Positions 25,358 through 35,852 are shown, counted from the first letter of the stretch. The stretch is DNA of 64,000 nt from Candidatus Symbiothrix dinenymphae (GCA_001417715.1 BBRT01000208.1:1-64000); one strand, 5' to 3'. The notes: generated from the sequence alone by a model not told the origin. Made by a program: numbers and translations.

Positions 25358-27421
25358 ATGACAATAAAACAACGTATCATCATCGTATTATTCTTGTTGA
25401 TTTTCCCTGCATTGGAGAGTTTTAGCCAACAATATCAACTCAAAACAGGCGATTTTGCACTCTATTTGCGTAACGACAAAGACGGTTTGCAATACAAAGC
25501 CGGACTTGAAAGCCATATAAAGAATGATACCGCCTGGTATTCGTTCCACTTTGGGAATGTGGAAGATAAAAACTTGTCGCCGAGCGACTTCACAGTTACC
25601 GATATACAGGAAAGCAGTCGGGGAGATGTGCGTACCCTGCATTATCAACTCAAACATCGCTTGCTACCGCTGCAAATTTCCGGCAGGTTTAACGCTTATG
25701 GGCAAACAGGAGTGATTGAACAAAGCTCCGAACTGCGCAATACAGGTGCTTATCCCTTCAGAGTTATTGAAATGCCTTCCGGCAGTTTTTCATTTCCTCC
25801 TCAAAACTACGAATATTCTTATATGACCTCCACATGGGGGAAAGAGCGCAAACTGCAAACGAAACCCTTAGTGGGCGATACCCTGTTTGTATCCAAAGAA
25901 GGACGTTCGTCTGCGGCTTATGCGACTTGGATGTGCATCCATTCAGCCGATGCCGGCGTTTGTTATATTATGCAGATTGCCTGGTCGGGCAACTGGTCGG
26001 CAACGATAGGACATCAGCCTGCCGGCATCTGTATGAGCGAGTATTTCGACAACGGTTTTCTCGTACTGACGCCCGGAGCAACGCATATTCTTCCTTCGGT
26101 GTTGATAAGCGGAGGCACCTCGATGGACGAAGCCGCCAATCACCTGCATCGTTATCAAAATGATTTTCTCATTCCGAAGTTGCCCGCCGCACAGTTGATG
26201 CCGGTGCAGTTCAATTCATGGTATGCTCTGTACGGAAATGCTACTGTCACGACATTGAAGCCATACATCGCCAAAGCTGCCGACCTCGGATGCGAGGTGT
26301 TTGTCATTGACGCCGGCTGGTATGGCGACAAAGACTGGGGTAAGAAAGTCGGCGACTGGTATGCGAATCCCGAATCGTTCCCTAACGGACTGATAGATGT
26401 GGTAGATGACGTACGCAAACACGGCATGAAGTTCGGTCTCTGGTTTGAAATAGAAGTGGCGGGCGAAAAATCGAATTTATTCAACCAACATCCTGAATGG
26501 TGTCTGCAATACGACGGTCCCCCCCTTTACGATAATCGTAAACATTTGGATTTTGCTCAGCCACAGGTTTTTCAATGGGCGCTGGAACAGTTTGACAGGA
26601 TATACCGTGAATGTAAGGGTATCGACTGGGTGAAATTGGATTATAATGTCAGCATTGGCGCCAAGCTCGAAAATAAAGACGGCATCAAAACCGGCGACCG
26701 TCTTCACCGCCATATTAGAGGCTATTATGCGTGGCTGGATTCTTTGCATACCCGTTATCCCGACATGATAATAGAAAATTGTTCCAGCGGCGGCTTGCGT
26801 CTCGACAATGGAATTGCTGCGCGCACGCACACAACATGGCTTTCCGATATCACCACCCCTAATCCGTCGATAGGCATGGCATGGTCGTCCACGCTCGAAT
26901 ACATTCCACGGGCGGTTAACCATTGGATAGTGGGCAGAGGCGACCATGACGCAACCATAGACCAGACGTTACCGGTCGGATATTACGATTTTATGTTCAG
27001 AATACCGATGAACGGACAATTTGGCATCTCCAGCAGAATTATTGAATGGTCGCCCGCACTGTGGCAAAGTGCAGTGGAAAATGTGAGGCTCTACAAACGC
27101 ATTCGGACTGTTATTGCTGACGCCGACTGCTACCACTTGACGCCGCAGCCCGATTACAATGACCCAACAGAGTGGACAGCCCTGCAATACGTGACACCCG
27201 ATAAGCGAAAATCCGTAGTAACGGCTTATCGCACCCGCAGCAGCAGCCCCTCATTTAACGCCATCCTGAAAGGGTTAGACCTCAAACGCAAATACAAAGT
27301 TTTCGTTGACGGCGTCTCCAAAGGCGTTTATACCGGAGGCACTTTGATGAAATCGGGACTGACAATCACTTTAAGCGATGAATACCGAGCAAGTGTGGTA
27401 GAAATAAATGAAAAAAAATGA
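25358..27421 (+). CDS. GH36-family alpha-galactosidase-like hydrolase
   Basis: A 687-residue secreted protein (signal peptide ending near ESFS-QQ). The catalytic barrel of GH36 is clear: FNSWYALYGN (about 288), VFVIDAGWYGDKDWG (about 312), FGLWFEIEVAGEKS (about 360) and the nucleophile strand WVKLDYN (about 427). The acid/base region is TWLSDIT (about 490). GH36 enzymes remove alpha-galactose, or in some members alpha-N-acetylgalactosamine, from oligosaccharides. It is followed by UroD-like, transporter and hydrolase genes on the same strand. A weak TAATTTTG box is seen at 25316-25323. The exact sugar is not determined. Confidence 0.88.
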   Translation: MTIKQRIIIVLFLLIFPALESFSQQYQLKTGDFALYLRNDKDGLQYKAGLESHIKNDTAWYSFHFGNVEDKNLSPSDFTVTDIQESSRGDVRTLHYQLKHRLLPLQISGRFNAYGQTGVIEQSSELRNTGAYPFRVIEMPSGSFSFPPQNYEYSYMTSTWGKERKLQTKPLVGDTLFVSKEGRSSAAYATWMCIHSADAGVCYIMQIAWSGNWSATIGHQPAGICMSEYFDNGFLVLTPGATHILPSVLISGGTSMDEAANHLHRYQNDFLIPKLPAAQLMPVQFNSWYALYGNATVTTLKPYIAKAADLGCEVFVIDAGWYGDKDWGKKVGDWYANPESFPNGLIDVVDDVRKHGMKFGLWFEIEVAGEKSNLFNQHPEWCLQYDGPPLYDNRKHLDFAQPQVFQWALEQFDRIYRECKGIDWVKLDYNVSIGAKLENKDGIKTGDRLHRHIRGYYAWLDSLHTRYPDMIIENCSSGGLRLDNGIAARTHTTWLSDITTPNPSIGMAWSSTLEYIPRAVNHWIVGRGDHDATIDQTLPVGYYDFMFRIPMNGQFGISSRIIEWSPALWQSAVENVRLYKRIRTVIADADCYHLTPQPDYNDPTEWTALQYVTPDKRKSVVTAYRTRSSSPSFNAILKGLDLKRKYKVFVDGVSKGVYTGGTLMKSGLTITLSDEYRASVVEINEKK

Positions 27422-27441
27422 CATTATTGAAAAAAAATAAC

Positions 27442-27449
27442 TACTTTTG
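27442..27449 (+). promoter_or_regulatory. -7 box before the first UroD-like gene
   Basis: TACTTTTG about 33 nt before the ATG at 27483. The -33 region has TATTG but at a poor distance. Confidence 0.5.
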
Positions 27450-27482
27450 CGGGTAGAAATAAATAATAAATAATTGATAATT

Positions 27483-28739
27483 ATGACAGGAAAAGAACGA
27501 GTAAAAACAGTATTATCCCACAGGGAAGCGGATAAAATCGCCTTGGATTTTGGTGCCACATCGGTAACCGGCATCCATGCAAAAATGATTGAATCCTTGC
27601 GGCAACATTACGGCTTGGAGCCGAAGCCGGTAAAAATCATCGAGCCTTACCAGATGCTGGGGGAAGTTGATGAGGAGTTAGTGAAAATATGGAACGTCGA
27701 TACGATTCCGGTAGGCGGTCAGTACGACATGTTCGGACACAAGCAGGAAAATTTCGTCGAAAAACGGATGCCGTGGGGACAGACGGTATTGTTGCCCGCA
27801 TCTTTCCAAACGAAAGAAGAAAACGGCAATATGTATGTTTTCCCGCAAGGCGACACCGGTTGTCCACCCAGTGCGGTGATGCCTGCCGGCGGCTATTTCT
27901 TCGATGCCATAGAGCGTGTTCCGGCAACCGATTTTGGTGAGGAACTGAATGTCGAAGACAATCTGGAAGAATTTACCCTGCTGACGGATGCAGATGTTGC
28001 CTGCTGGAAAGACGCTTTGACCCAGGCAAGAGCAACCGGCAGAGCAGTCGTGGCTAATATCGGCGGAACAGGTTTGGGCGATATCGCCTTAGTTCCGGGA
28101 TTGAACTTGAAAAATCCCAAAGGCATCCGCGCCATTGCCGACTGGTATATGTCCACCATGGCACGGGAAGATTATGTCCGCGAGATATTCGACCGGCAGT
28201 CGGATATTGCCATTCAAAATATGGAAAAGATAAATCGCGTGGCAGGCGACTGTATAGATGTGATGTATGAGTGCGGCACCGATTTCGGAACGCAGAACAG
28301 TCAGTTCTGTTCGGCAGAAACCCTGGCTTCTCTCTACGGACCGGCTTACCGAAAAATCAACGACTGGGTGCACAAAAACACTCAATGGAAAACATTCAAA
28401 CATTGCTGCGGAGCTATCGTTCCCTTGTTGGATACGCTGATTGATATTGGTTTCGACATCATCAATCCGGTACAAATCAATGCGACAGGCATGAATCCAC
28501 AGTTTTTGAAAGATACTTTCGGCAAGCGAATCACTTTCTGGGGCGGTGGTGTTGATACGCAAAAAGTGCTGCAATTGGGTACGCCCGAACAGGTCAGCAC
28601 TCAAGTACGCCAACTGTGCGACATATTCGGAGCCAATGGTGGATTTGTATTTACGTCCGTCCACAATATACAAGCCAATGTGCCGGTCAAAAACGTGGTC
28701 GCTTTGATGGAAACCGTTTCGGAAGTTAGAAATCAGTAA
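27483..28739 (+). CDS. UroD-like family protein (first of three), divergent type
   Basis: A 418-residue protein of the uroporphyrinogen decarboxylase superfamily. The ATG at 27483 is used; an upstream TTG is unlikely. The barrel begins TGKERVKTVLSHREADKIALDF. A metal-type H-x-C motif is visible as KHCCG (about 303), while the later position held by Cys in MtaA-like methyltransferases is a His (TSVHNIQANVP, about 395). It therefore resembles the cytosolic methyltransferase-like branch and not haem-synthesis HemE. It is distinct from the two near-identical UroD-like genes downstream. It lies between GH36 and an MFS porter, 10 nt before the latter, so it is likely co-transcribed with sugar-uptake genes. 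Confidence 0.8.
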   Translation: MTGKERVKTVLSHREADKIALDFGATSVTGIHAKMIESLRQHYGLEPKPVKIIEPYQMLGEVDEELVKIWNVDTIPVGGQYDMFGHKQENFVEKRMPWGQTVLLPASFQTKEENGNMYVFPQGDTGCPPSAVMPAGGYFFDAIERVPATDFGEELNVEDNLEEFTLLTDADVACWKDALTQARATGRAVVANIGGTGLGDIALVPGLNLKNPKGIRAIADWYMSTMAREDYVREIFDRQSDIAIQNMEKINRVAGDCIDVMYECGTDFGTQNSQFCSAETLASLYGPAYRKINDWVHKNTQWKTFKHCCGAIVPLLDTLIDIGFDIINPVQINATGMNPQFLKDTFGKRITFWGGGVDTQKVLQLGTPEQVSTQVRQLCDIFGANGGFVFTSVHNIQANVPVKNVVALMETVSEVRNQ

Positions 28740-28749
28740 AAAAAGAACT

Positions 28750-30150
28750 ATGGAAAAAACGAAAACGACCTATAATTATCGTTATATTTGGCTGCTGACC
28801 ATAGCTGCCGCTATGGGTGGTTTCCTGTTCGGATACGATTGGGTGGTCGTTGGCGGCGCGAAGTCGTTTTATGAGCCGTTTTTCGGCATCACTAACAATC
28901 CCGTCCAGCAAGGCTGGGGCACCAGTTCCGCCTTGATAGGCTGTATGATAGGTGCTTTTTTCTGTTTCCTCACCACCGAGCGTTGGGGACGAAAATGGTT
29001 GCTGGTGTCGGCAGGGTTGATATTTGCCGTATCGGCGTTTGGAACGGCGTTGGCAGACACTTTCTTTTGGTACAATATTTTCCGCATCCTGGGTGGTGTG
29101 GGTATTGGAATTACGCTGAATCTCTCTCCGGTCTATATTTCGGAAATGGTGCCTGCGCACCAAAGAGGAAAATTCGTATCCATCAACCAGTTGATGATAA
29201 ATCTCGGTATTCTGACCTCGCAGTCCATCAACTGGGCGATAGCGGCGGCGCACGATACGGGAGTGAGTCCCGATTCAGTCGCCTTTCTGAACGAATGGAA
29301 TGTCATCACCGGTTGGCGGTGGATGTTTGGCGCTGTTGCCATCCCCTCGCTGATATTCTTTGTCTTGATGGTCATCGTTCCCGAAAGTGTTCGCTGGTTG
29401 ATGAAAAACAAACAATACGACAAGGCGGAAAAGGTGCTGGTAAAGATGGGTGGCGCTGAATTTGCCAAAGCCGAGACGAACGAAATCAAGGAAACGCTCA
29501 AAAACGAAGACCCGGGCATGGATTTCAAAAGTCTGTTCCGTCCGAAAATGATGAAAATACTCCTTTTGGGATTTTTCATTGCCATATTGCAACAATGGTG
29601 CGGCATCAACGTTACATTTTATTATGCCGCGGATATTTTCCGAAAAGCGGGTTACGACATCAACGGCATTATGCTCAACATAGCGGTCATAGGACTGATA
29701 ATGGTGGTTTTTTCCATTGTGGCAATACTGCTTGTTGACAGGGTTGGTCGCAAACGACTGATGCTGTTTGGCGCCCTGGCGATGACTGTTATCTACGGTA
29801 TTATCGGTTTTCTGTTTTCGCAGGAAATCACGGGCGTTTGGATAGTCGTGTTCACCTTGCTGAATGTAGCGGTGTATGCGCTTACGTTTTCGCCCATCGT
29901 GTGGGTGATTTTGTCGGAGATTTTTCCGAATCGTGTGCGGGGCGCAGCCATGTCGTTGTCGGCTTTTGTACTGTGGATAGGCAATTTCTCGCTCACTTTC
30001 ACTTTTCCGACTATCAGGGAAAATCTCGGTTGGGCGAATAATTTCTGGCTCTATGGCGTCATTTGCTTCGTCGGTTTCATCATTTTATATTTCGTGTTGC
30101 CGGAGACCAAAAACAAGTCGCTGGAGCAAATTGAAAAAGAATTGGGATGA
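28750..30150 (+). CDS. MFS sugar porter (first copy)
   Basis: A 466-residue inner-membrane protein with about 12 transmembrane helices and the signatures of the MFS sugar-porter family: GGFLFGYDWVVVGGA in helix 1, ERWGRKWLL after helix 2, VPESVRWLM in the central loop, VDRVGRKRLM after helix 8 and PETKNKSLEQIE at the C-terminus. It would carry a monosaccharide or small oligosaccharide by proton symport into the cytosol. It sits 10 nt after the first UroD-like gene and 35 nt before the GH31 gene, in one directional block. Its substrate is inferred only from its neighbours. Confidence 0.93.
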   Translation: MEKTKTTYNYRYIWLLTIAAAMGGFLFGYDWVVVGGAKSFYEPFFGITNNPVQQGWGTSSALIGCMIGAFFCFLTTERWGRKWLLVSAGLIFAVSAFGTALADTFFWYNIFRILGGVGIGITLNLSPVYISEMVPAHQRGKFVSINQLMINLGILTSQSINWAIAAAHDTGVSPDSVAFLNEWNVITGWRWMFGAVAIPSLIFFVLMVIVPESVRWLMKNKQYDKAEKVLVKMGGAEFAKAETNEIKETLKNEDPGMDFKSLFRPKMMKILLLGFFIAILQQWCGINVTFYYAADIFRKAGYDINGIMLNIAVIGLIMVVFSIVAILLVDRVGRKRLMLFGALAMTVIYGIIGFLFSQEITGVWIVVFTLLNVAVYALTFSPIVWVILSEIFPNRVRGAAMSLSAFVLWIGNFSLTFTFPTIRENLGWANNFWLYGVICFVGFIILYFVLPETKNKSLEQIEKELG

Positions 30151-30185
30151 TAATAATAAAATAAAAATAGAATAGAATAGGTAAG

Positions 30186-32339
30186 ATGAAAAAAAGAATT
30201 GTTTTGTCAATTATTTGTAGCCTCCTGTCAGTCTGTGTGCTCAGGGCGCAAAAGGTGGAGAAAATTTTCCCCGGAGTTTGGAAAATTACGTCCGGGCAAC
30301 CGGAAAAATATCTTCCGACCGACTTTAAGTACGCTGCAGCAGCTACAGCATTATCGGAATTGCCCGACAGAGGTGCCGAGCCGTTTGACCTTCGCGCCGT
30401 GCGCTTCAAAGACACGCCGCAGGGAATGGTTGCCGAACTGAAAATGGAGGCGTCCGAAAAAATATACGGTTTTGGGCTGCAAGTGAACACTTTCCAACAG
30501 CGAGGTCTGCGTCGCGACATACGGAACAACAGCTGGACGGTAGGAAATGTAGGCTTCAGCCATGCCTCCCTGCCTTTTTACATTTCCTCTGCCGGATATG
30601 GAGTGCTGGTGAATACCGCTCGGTATGTAAGTTTCTACATGGGGTCGCAGCACAAAACAGCACAGTCGGCTGAATTGGCGCAGTCGCTGAAAGCAAATTC
30701 CGAACAGCCGGGGCTGTTGCCGGCTGACCTTTACAACCGTTCATACAAATCGTCCGACGATGTCGAAATTGTGGTGGAAGGTGCACACGGAATGGAAATA
30801 TACGTCTTCGACGGACCTGATATGATGCGGGTAATGCAGCGCTACAACCTCTTTTCGGGTGGTGGAGCCATTCCGCCGCTTTGGGGGCTTGGGTTGAAAT
30901 ACAGGGCAAAAACCAGTTTCAACGACGCACAGGTGATGAAGTTTGCGCAATATTTCAGGGAAAAGCATATCCCCTGCGATATGTTCGGACTGGAACCCGG
31001 CTGGCATTCAAACGCGTATTCCTGCTCGTTCACCTGGCATCCGAAGAATTTTCCCAACCCCGACAGCCTGCTCAGCATCATGCATGGGATGAATTACAAG
31101 ATGAACCTCTGGGAGCATGCCTATATTCATCCCGCATCGCCGATGTTTGAGGAAATAGTACCGTGGTCGGGCGATTATGCCGTGTGGAAAGGTGCCGTTC
31201 CCGACTTCATTACGAAGGAAGCACGGGAGATATTCGAGACGTATCACGACAAGAACCTGCTGAGCAAGGGCATTTCAGCTTTCAAACTCGACGAGTGCGA
31301 TGCCGCCGATTATGCTCAAGCCCATGCCGAATGGAGTTTTCCCGATATTGCGCAGTTCCCTTCGGGGATAGACGGCGTGCAATACCGACAACTCTTCGGA
31401 CTGCTGTATCAGAAAACAATATGGGACCTCTTCCGGAAAAATAACCGGCGGACACTGCTTGAGGTCAGAGCCTCGCATTTGTTTGCAACGCCTTACGGTT
31501 CAGTGCTGTACAGCGACATGTACAACCATGGCGATTATGTGCGGATGATACTCAATTCGGGATTTGCAGGGCTGAACTGGTCGCCGGAGGTAAGAGAGAC
31601 GGCTTCGGCTGACGACCTGATACGGCGAATGCAGACAACGCTGATGTCGCCACACATGATTGTCGACTGCTGGTTTCTCAACAATCCCCCCTGGTTTCAT
31701 TACGAATACGACAAAAATAACCGGAATGAGGTGTTGCCCAACTATCTCGAACTGGAGCAGAAAGTAAAAAAAATGGTTGAAACGCGGATGTCCCTTATCC
31801 CTTATCTTTACACGGCTTTTGCCAGGTATCATTTTGAGGGGATACCGCCCTTTCGGTCGCTGATACTCGATTATCCGGACGACAAGGAAGTTTGGGCAAT
31901 CCAGGACCAGTACATGATGGGCGACAACATCCTGTGCGCGCCGTTCATTGAAGGAGTCTCGGAACGACTGGTGTATTTTCCTGCGGGAACCTGGTATGAT
32001 TTCAATTCGGGAAAGGCGTATGAAGGGGGCAAGCGGGACACAATCCGGATGACGACGGATGAAATTCCCATGTTTGTGAAAGAAGGTACCATCCTTCCGC
32101 TGGCAGCACCGGTGGAATATATCACCCCGAAAATCGTGCTGGACATTACCTGCCGGATATACGGAAAACCCACAAAACCGGTCATGTTGTTTGAAGACAA
32201 TGGCGAGACATTCGATTTTGAAAAGGGAGACTTCAATTGGGTTGAACTGAGTTGGAACAAAAACAAGGGAACGGTGGTGAGGAAAGGTAAAAGCAAAAAC
32301 AGGCTGTATAAAATCACCGCATGGAAATCTTATCAATAA
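30186..32339 (+). CDS. GH31-family alpha-glycosidase
   Basis: A 717-residue secreted protein (signal peptide about 1-21, ending VLRA-QK). GH31 features include PPLWGLGLKYRAKTSF before the catalytic barrel, DMFGLEPGWH (about 262), the nucleophile strand FKLDECDAADY (about 368) and the C-terminal MMGDNILCAPFIEG block. Family members include alpha-glucosidases and alpha-xylosidases; the atypical LDECD nucleophile loop prevents a firm choice. The stop at 32339 is 14 nt before the ATG of the GH51 gene, which suggests the two are translated from one message. In this setting it would trim alpha-linked side chains. Confidence 0.88.
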   Translation: MKKRIVLSIICSLLSVCVLRAQKVEKIFPGVWKITSGQPEKYLPTDFKYAAAATALSELPDRGAEPFDLRAVRFKDTPQGMVAELKMEASEKIYGFGLQVNTFQQRGLRRDIRNNSWTVGNVGFSHASLPFYISSAGYGVLVNTARYVSFYMGSQHKTAQSAELAQSLKANSEQPGLLPADLYNRSYKSSDDVEIVVEGAHGMEIYVFDGPDMMRVMQRYNLFSGGGAIPPLWGLGLKYRAKTSFNDAQVMKFAQYFREKHIPCDMFGLEPGWHSNAYSCSFTWHPKNFPNPDSLLSIMHGMNYKMNLWEHAYIHPASPMFEEIVPWSGDYAVWKGAVPDFITKEAREIFETYHDKNLLSKGISAFKLDECDAADYAQAHAEWSFPDIAQFPSGIDGVQYRQLFGLLYQKTIWDLFRKNNRRTLLEVRASHLFATPYGSVLYSDMYNHGDYVRMILNSGFAGLNWSPEVRETASADDLIRRMQTTLMSPHMIVDCWFLNNPPWFHYEYDKNNRNEVLPNYLELEQKVKKMVETRMSLIPYLYTAFARYHFEGIPPFRSLILDYPDDKEVWAIQDQYMMGDNILCAPFIEGVSERLVYFPAGTWYDFNSGKAYEGGKRDTIRMTTDEIPMFVKEGTILPLAAPVEYITPKIVLDITCRIYGKPTKPVMLFEDNGETFDFEKGDFNWVELSWNKNKGTVVRKGKSKNRLYKITAWKSYQ

Positions 32340-32353
32340 CAAATGGAAAAAAT

Positions 32354-34321
32354 ATGAAGACAAATAAATTTTTCTTAGGGTTAATAGTTCTTGCTGTTTC
32401 AACAGCAAATCCGTTGGCAGCTCAAAAAATAGACCTCGGCAAAGTGACGGATACTAAAATAGAGGAAACTCTTTTTGGTCATAACCTGGAACATACCCGT
32501 AGCGCGGTATATCAGGGTCTAAGCGCCCAACTTTTGCGGAACCGCAAATTCGCGGGGAAGCCTGCAGCCCATTTCGGAGAGCCTGCCGAATGGTACAGGG
32601 TGGGAGCGGCAAACGCCTATATCACTGTGGAACCCCATGGTGCATACGTTAAACACGTTGGCAATACGTGGAAGAACTTTAATAACAGTAACGAAATTAA
32701 TTCTGCGGTTATACAGAATCCGCAGCCCAATCAAAAAGCGGGGATAGGGCAGAGAGGGCTGGCGCTCAAAGGTGGAGCGGCATATACAGCCAAGTTCATC
32801 GCAAGGGTCAGAGGCGATGAACTCCCCCTTAAAGTGACCCTTACCGTTACCGGTTCAGATGGTAAAGTACAGGGAGAAAAGACATTCAGCCTCGAAGGCG
32901 GAGACTGGCGGATTTGCGAATTTACGTTTACCTCGCAAAACGACGATACAAACGCCTCTTTTGAAATAAGTTGTTCCCAACAGGCGGAATTGAAACTCGG
33001 CGTTGCCTCCCTTATGCCAACAGACAATTTCCGCGGCATGAGAAAGGATGCGGTTGCTCTGATGGACGAGATAGGCATCTCCCTGCTCCGGTGGCCCGGC
33101 GGCAACTTTTCGGGCGAATACCGCTGGAAGGACGGTCTGCTGGATGTGGATGAGCGGGCGCCGCTCTTTTCCTATCTGCCTGCGGAGACCCAGCCCCACA
33201 GCGGAGGATACGATTTTCATGAAATTGGTATCGACGATTTCATCGCCCTCTGTCGTGAAATAGGTGCTGAACCCTATCTGACAATTAATCTTGCCTGGGA
33301 CACTCCCGAAGAAGCAGCCCAGTGGGTTGAATACTGCAATGGAAGCACGGATACCGAATGGGGTAAAAAGCGGGCAGAGCGCGGTTATACCGAACCTTAC
33401 AATGTAAAATACTGGTCATTGGGCAACGAGTTCGGCCACGGTCACATGGAAGGACTCAATACCCCCGAAGATTACGCGAAAAAAGCAAACTCTTGCGCAG
33501 AGGCAATCAAAAAGGTTGATCCCTCGATTAAGTTTTTTTCCTCCGGTCCTTACTTTCCCGGCGGGCGCCCGGCGGACTGGATAACTAAAGGGCTGGCTCC
33601 GATGGCAAAGCATATTTCGTACCTTTCCTTTCACGCCTATCAATGGGATTTTGTCCATGGCGTTGATTTTGCGACTGACAAGGGTCTGAAGGAAAGTTAC
33701 GAAAGGGTTACCGGCGCTCCCGCCGGGTGGCTGAATGGACTCCGAAAATCGCGGGCATTTCTTGATTCTCAGAATGAGGATATAAAGAAAATCGCTATCT
33801 CTTTTGACGAATGGAATGTCTTTTACGCCTGGTTTCACGACCCTTGCGTCATCGAAGGTGTGTTTACCGCGTTGACGCTGGAGATGATATGCAAAGAATA
33901 CAAAGCCCTCAATATGCCGGTGTGTATGTACTTCCAGCCGGTGAACGAAGGAGCTATCATGATACACCCCCTCACGAGCGAGCTGACCGCCAACGGTCAG
34001 GTCTTCGCATTGATGAAGAAGCACCGGGGCGGCACACTTGTGGACATCCGGTCAAGCGATGCGGACCTCCATTGCCTCGGAAGTGTTGACAAGGGAAAAC
34101 GCTTTACCGTGACGCTTATCAACAAATCTTATGACAAGCCCATTCCCTTTATTCCGGGGAAAGGATTGAAGAAGATACAGAATGCCGCCCTCCTTGACGG
34201 GAGCGGCTCTATTTTTCATGGTTCAAAATTCGTTCAGACGGATGGACTGAAAGCGAAAAACGCTGCGGGCGAATTTGTTATCCCTCCCCGCTCAATTTTG
34301 CAGATTGAAGGGGTTTGGTAA
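32354..34321 (+). CDS. GH51-family alpha-L-arabinofuranosidase
   Basis: A 655-residue secreted enzyme (signal peptide ending LAA-QK). The ATG at 32354 is preferred to an in-frame codon inside the GH31 gene. An N-terminal carbohydrate-binding-like region (about 30-215) precedes the GH51 barrel. The general acid/base is in KYWSLGNEFGH (about 363-373), the nucleophile in ISFDEWNVFYAW (about 488-499), and the substrate-site motif LRWPGGNF is at about 246. GH51 removes alpha-L-arabinofuranose from arabinan, arabinoxylan or pectin side chains. This is the clearest clue to the diet of the cluster. Confidence 0.92.
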   Translation: MKTNKFFLGLIVLAVSTANPLAAQKIDLGKVTDTKIEETLFGHNLEHTRSAVYQGLSAQLLRNRKFAGKPAAHFGEPAEWYRVGAANAYITVEPHGAYVKHVGNTWKNFNNSNEINSAVIQNPQPNQKAGIGQRGLALKGGAAYTAKFIARVRGDELPLKVTLTVTGSDGKVQGEKTFSLEGGDWRICEFTFTSQNDDTNASFEISCSQQAELKLGVASLMPTDNFRGMRKDAVALMDEIGISLLRWPGGNFSGEYRWKDGLLDVDERAPLFSYLPAETQPHSGGYDFHEIGIDDFIALCREIGAEPYLTINLAWDTPEEAAQWVEYCNGSTDTEWGKKRAERGYTEPYNVKYWSLGNEFGHGHMEGLNTPEDYAKKANSCAEAIKKVDPSIKFFSSGPYFPGGRPADWITKGLAPMAKHISYLSFHAYQWDFVHGVDFATDKGLKESYERVTGAPAGWLNGLRKSRAFLDSQNEDIKKIAISFDEWNVFYAWFHDPCVIEGVFTALTLEMICKEYKALNMPVCMYFQPVNEGAIMIHPLTSELTANGQVFALMKKHRGGTLVDIRSSDADLHCLGSVDKGKRFTVTLINKSYDKPIPFIPGKGLKKIQNAALLDGSGSIFHGSKFVQTDGLKAKNAAGEFVIPPRSILQIEGVW

Positions 34322-34344
34322 CATTCACCTGACTTCGATTTTAT

Positions 34345-34375
34345 TTGCGGCATTGAAAAATAATTCATACCTTTG
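34345..34375 (+). promoter_or_regulatory. Promoter of the second MFS / UroD-like pair
   Basis: TTG (34345-34347), 20-nt spacer, TACCTTTG (34368-34375), 32 nt before the ATG at 34407. It splits the catabolic block into at least two transcription units. Confidence 0.7.
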
Positions 34376-34406
34376 CAGCCTTGATAATAAAAAATAAAAT
34401 AAATAT

Positions 34407-35849
34407 ATGAAAAAAGAGACTTATCAGCCGGGTTTAATTTATGTCATCAGCATTATCGCCGCGATGGGCGGTTTGCTGTTCGGCTTCGACACAGGGGTCA
34501 TTTCGGGTGCCATTCCGTTTTTCCAGAAGGATTTTCGAATTGACGACGGTTTTGTGGAAATCATTACCTCTGCCGGTTTGGTCGGCGCCATTCTGGGTGC
34601 GCTCTTCAGCGGGAAACTGACCGACAGGATTGGTCGCCGGAAAATCATTCTTATAGCAGCCGTCATTTTCATTGTCGGCGCCTTAGGTTCCGGCATTGCT
34701 CCCACCGTTTGGACTTTGGTTACTGCCCGTTTGGGATTGGGTGTCGCCATCGGCATATCATCTTATGCCGTTCCTTTGTATCTGGCGGAAATAGCTCCGA
34801 CCAAAATACGCGGCACATTGGTGTCCCTTTTTCAGTTGATGGTTACCATCGGTATTTTGCTGTCCTACATTTCCGATTTATATTTTGCCAATGAAGCGGA
34901 TATTTCCTGTTGGCGCCCGATGTTTTATGTCTGTGCGATTCCGGCTGTTATTCTGTTTATTGGGATTATTTTCCTGCCGGAAACGCCCCGGTGGTTGTTC
35001 AACAATGGACGTTCCGAGGAATCTCTGAAAATTCTGAAACGCATAGAAAGCGAACAAAACGCCCTCAATTCCTATCAGCAAATGCAGGAAGAGGTATTAA
35101 AGTCGTCCGAAACCGAAAAGACAGGTTGGAAAGAATTGTGGAAACCCTGGTTGCGCATCCCTTTAATTATTGCCGTAGGCATTATGTTTTTCCAGCAATT
35201 CGTGGGTATCAATACCGTCATTTATTACAGTCCGAAAATATTCCTGATGGCAGGATTCAACGGTGCGGTTGCTGCGATTTGGGCTTCCGTGGGCGTGGGT
35301 GTGGTAACGGTGATATTCACCTTAGTGTCGGTCTATTTTATCGACAGGTTAGGACGTCGAAAACTATATTTCTTGGGGATGGTGGGCATGATGGTCTCGC
35401 TGTTCCTGCTCGGTTTGTGTTTTGCATTTCACGGACAGTTGGTTGCTTATCAATGGACCTATATCGTCTGCATGTTTTGTTATGTAGCCTTTTTCTCCAT
35501 CAGTATCGGTCCTTTGGGCTGGTTGATTATATCGGAGATTTTCCCGCAGAAAGTACGTGGCGTGGGTGCAGCGTTAGGTTCTTTGGCGAGTTGGTTTTTC
35601 AACGCCGCCGTCGCCTTTTCGTTCTTTAAGATTGTCCGTTTGCTGACGGTTCCCGGAACGGAAATTATGCTCAACGGTGAAAATCTGGGCAATCCCATGG
35701 GCGCCTTTTGGTTTTACGGGCTTATTGCCTTTCTATCGATTATCTGGGGTTATCGTTTCATTCCCGAAACCAAAGGCGTTTCATTGGAACATATTGAGGA
35801 TTTCTGGCGCACAGGAGGGAAACCGAAAGAATTAAAAAATAATAATTAA
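34407..35849 (+). CDS. MFS sugar porter (second copy)
   Basis: A 480-residue, 12-helix member of the sugar-porter family with near-textbook signatures: GGLLFGFDTGVISGA in helix 1, DRIGRRK after helix 2, PETPRWL in the central loop, QQFVGINTVIYYSP in helix 7, DRLGRRKLYF after helix 8 and PETKGVSLEHIE at the end. It is closer to the XylE/GLUT type than the first MFS gene. It has its own promoter and ends 3 nt before the next UroD-like gene, so the two are tightly coupled. Likely substrates are pentoses such as arabinose or xylose, inferred from the hydrolases around it. Confidence 0.94.
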   Translation: MKKETYQPGLIYVISIIAAMGGLLFGFDTGVISGAIPFFQKDFRIDDGFVEIITSAGLVGAILGALFSGKLTDRIGRRKIILIAAVIFIVGALGSGIAPTVWTLVTARLGLGVAIGISSYAVPLYLAEIAPTKIRGTLVSLFQLMVTIGILLSYISDLYFANEADISCWRPMFYVCAIPAVILFIGIIFLPETPRWLFNNGRSEESLKILKRIESEQNALNSYQQMQEEVLKSSETEKTGWKELWKPWLRIPLIIAVGIMFFQQFVGINTVIYYSPKIFLMAGFNGAVAAIWASVGVGVVTVIFTLVSVYFIDRLGRRKLYFLGMVGMMVSLFLLGLCFAFHGQLVAYQWTYIVCMFCYVAFFSISIGPLGWLIISEIFPQKVRGVGAALGSLASWFFNAAVAFSFFKIVRLLTVPGTEIMLNGENLGNPMGAFWFYGLIAFLSIIWGYRFIPETKGVSLEHIEDFWRTGGKPKELKNNN

Positions 35850-35852
35850 ATT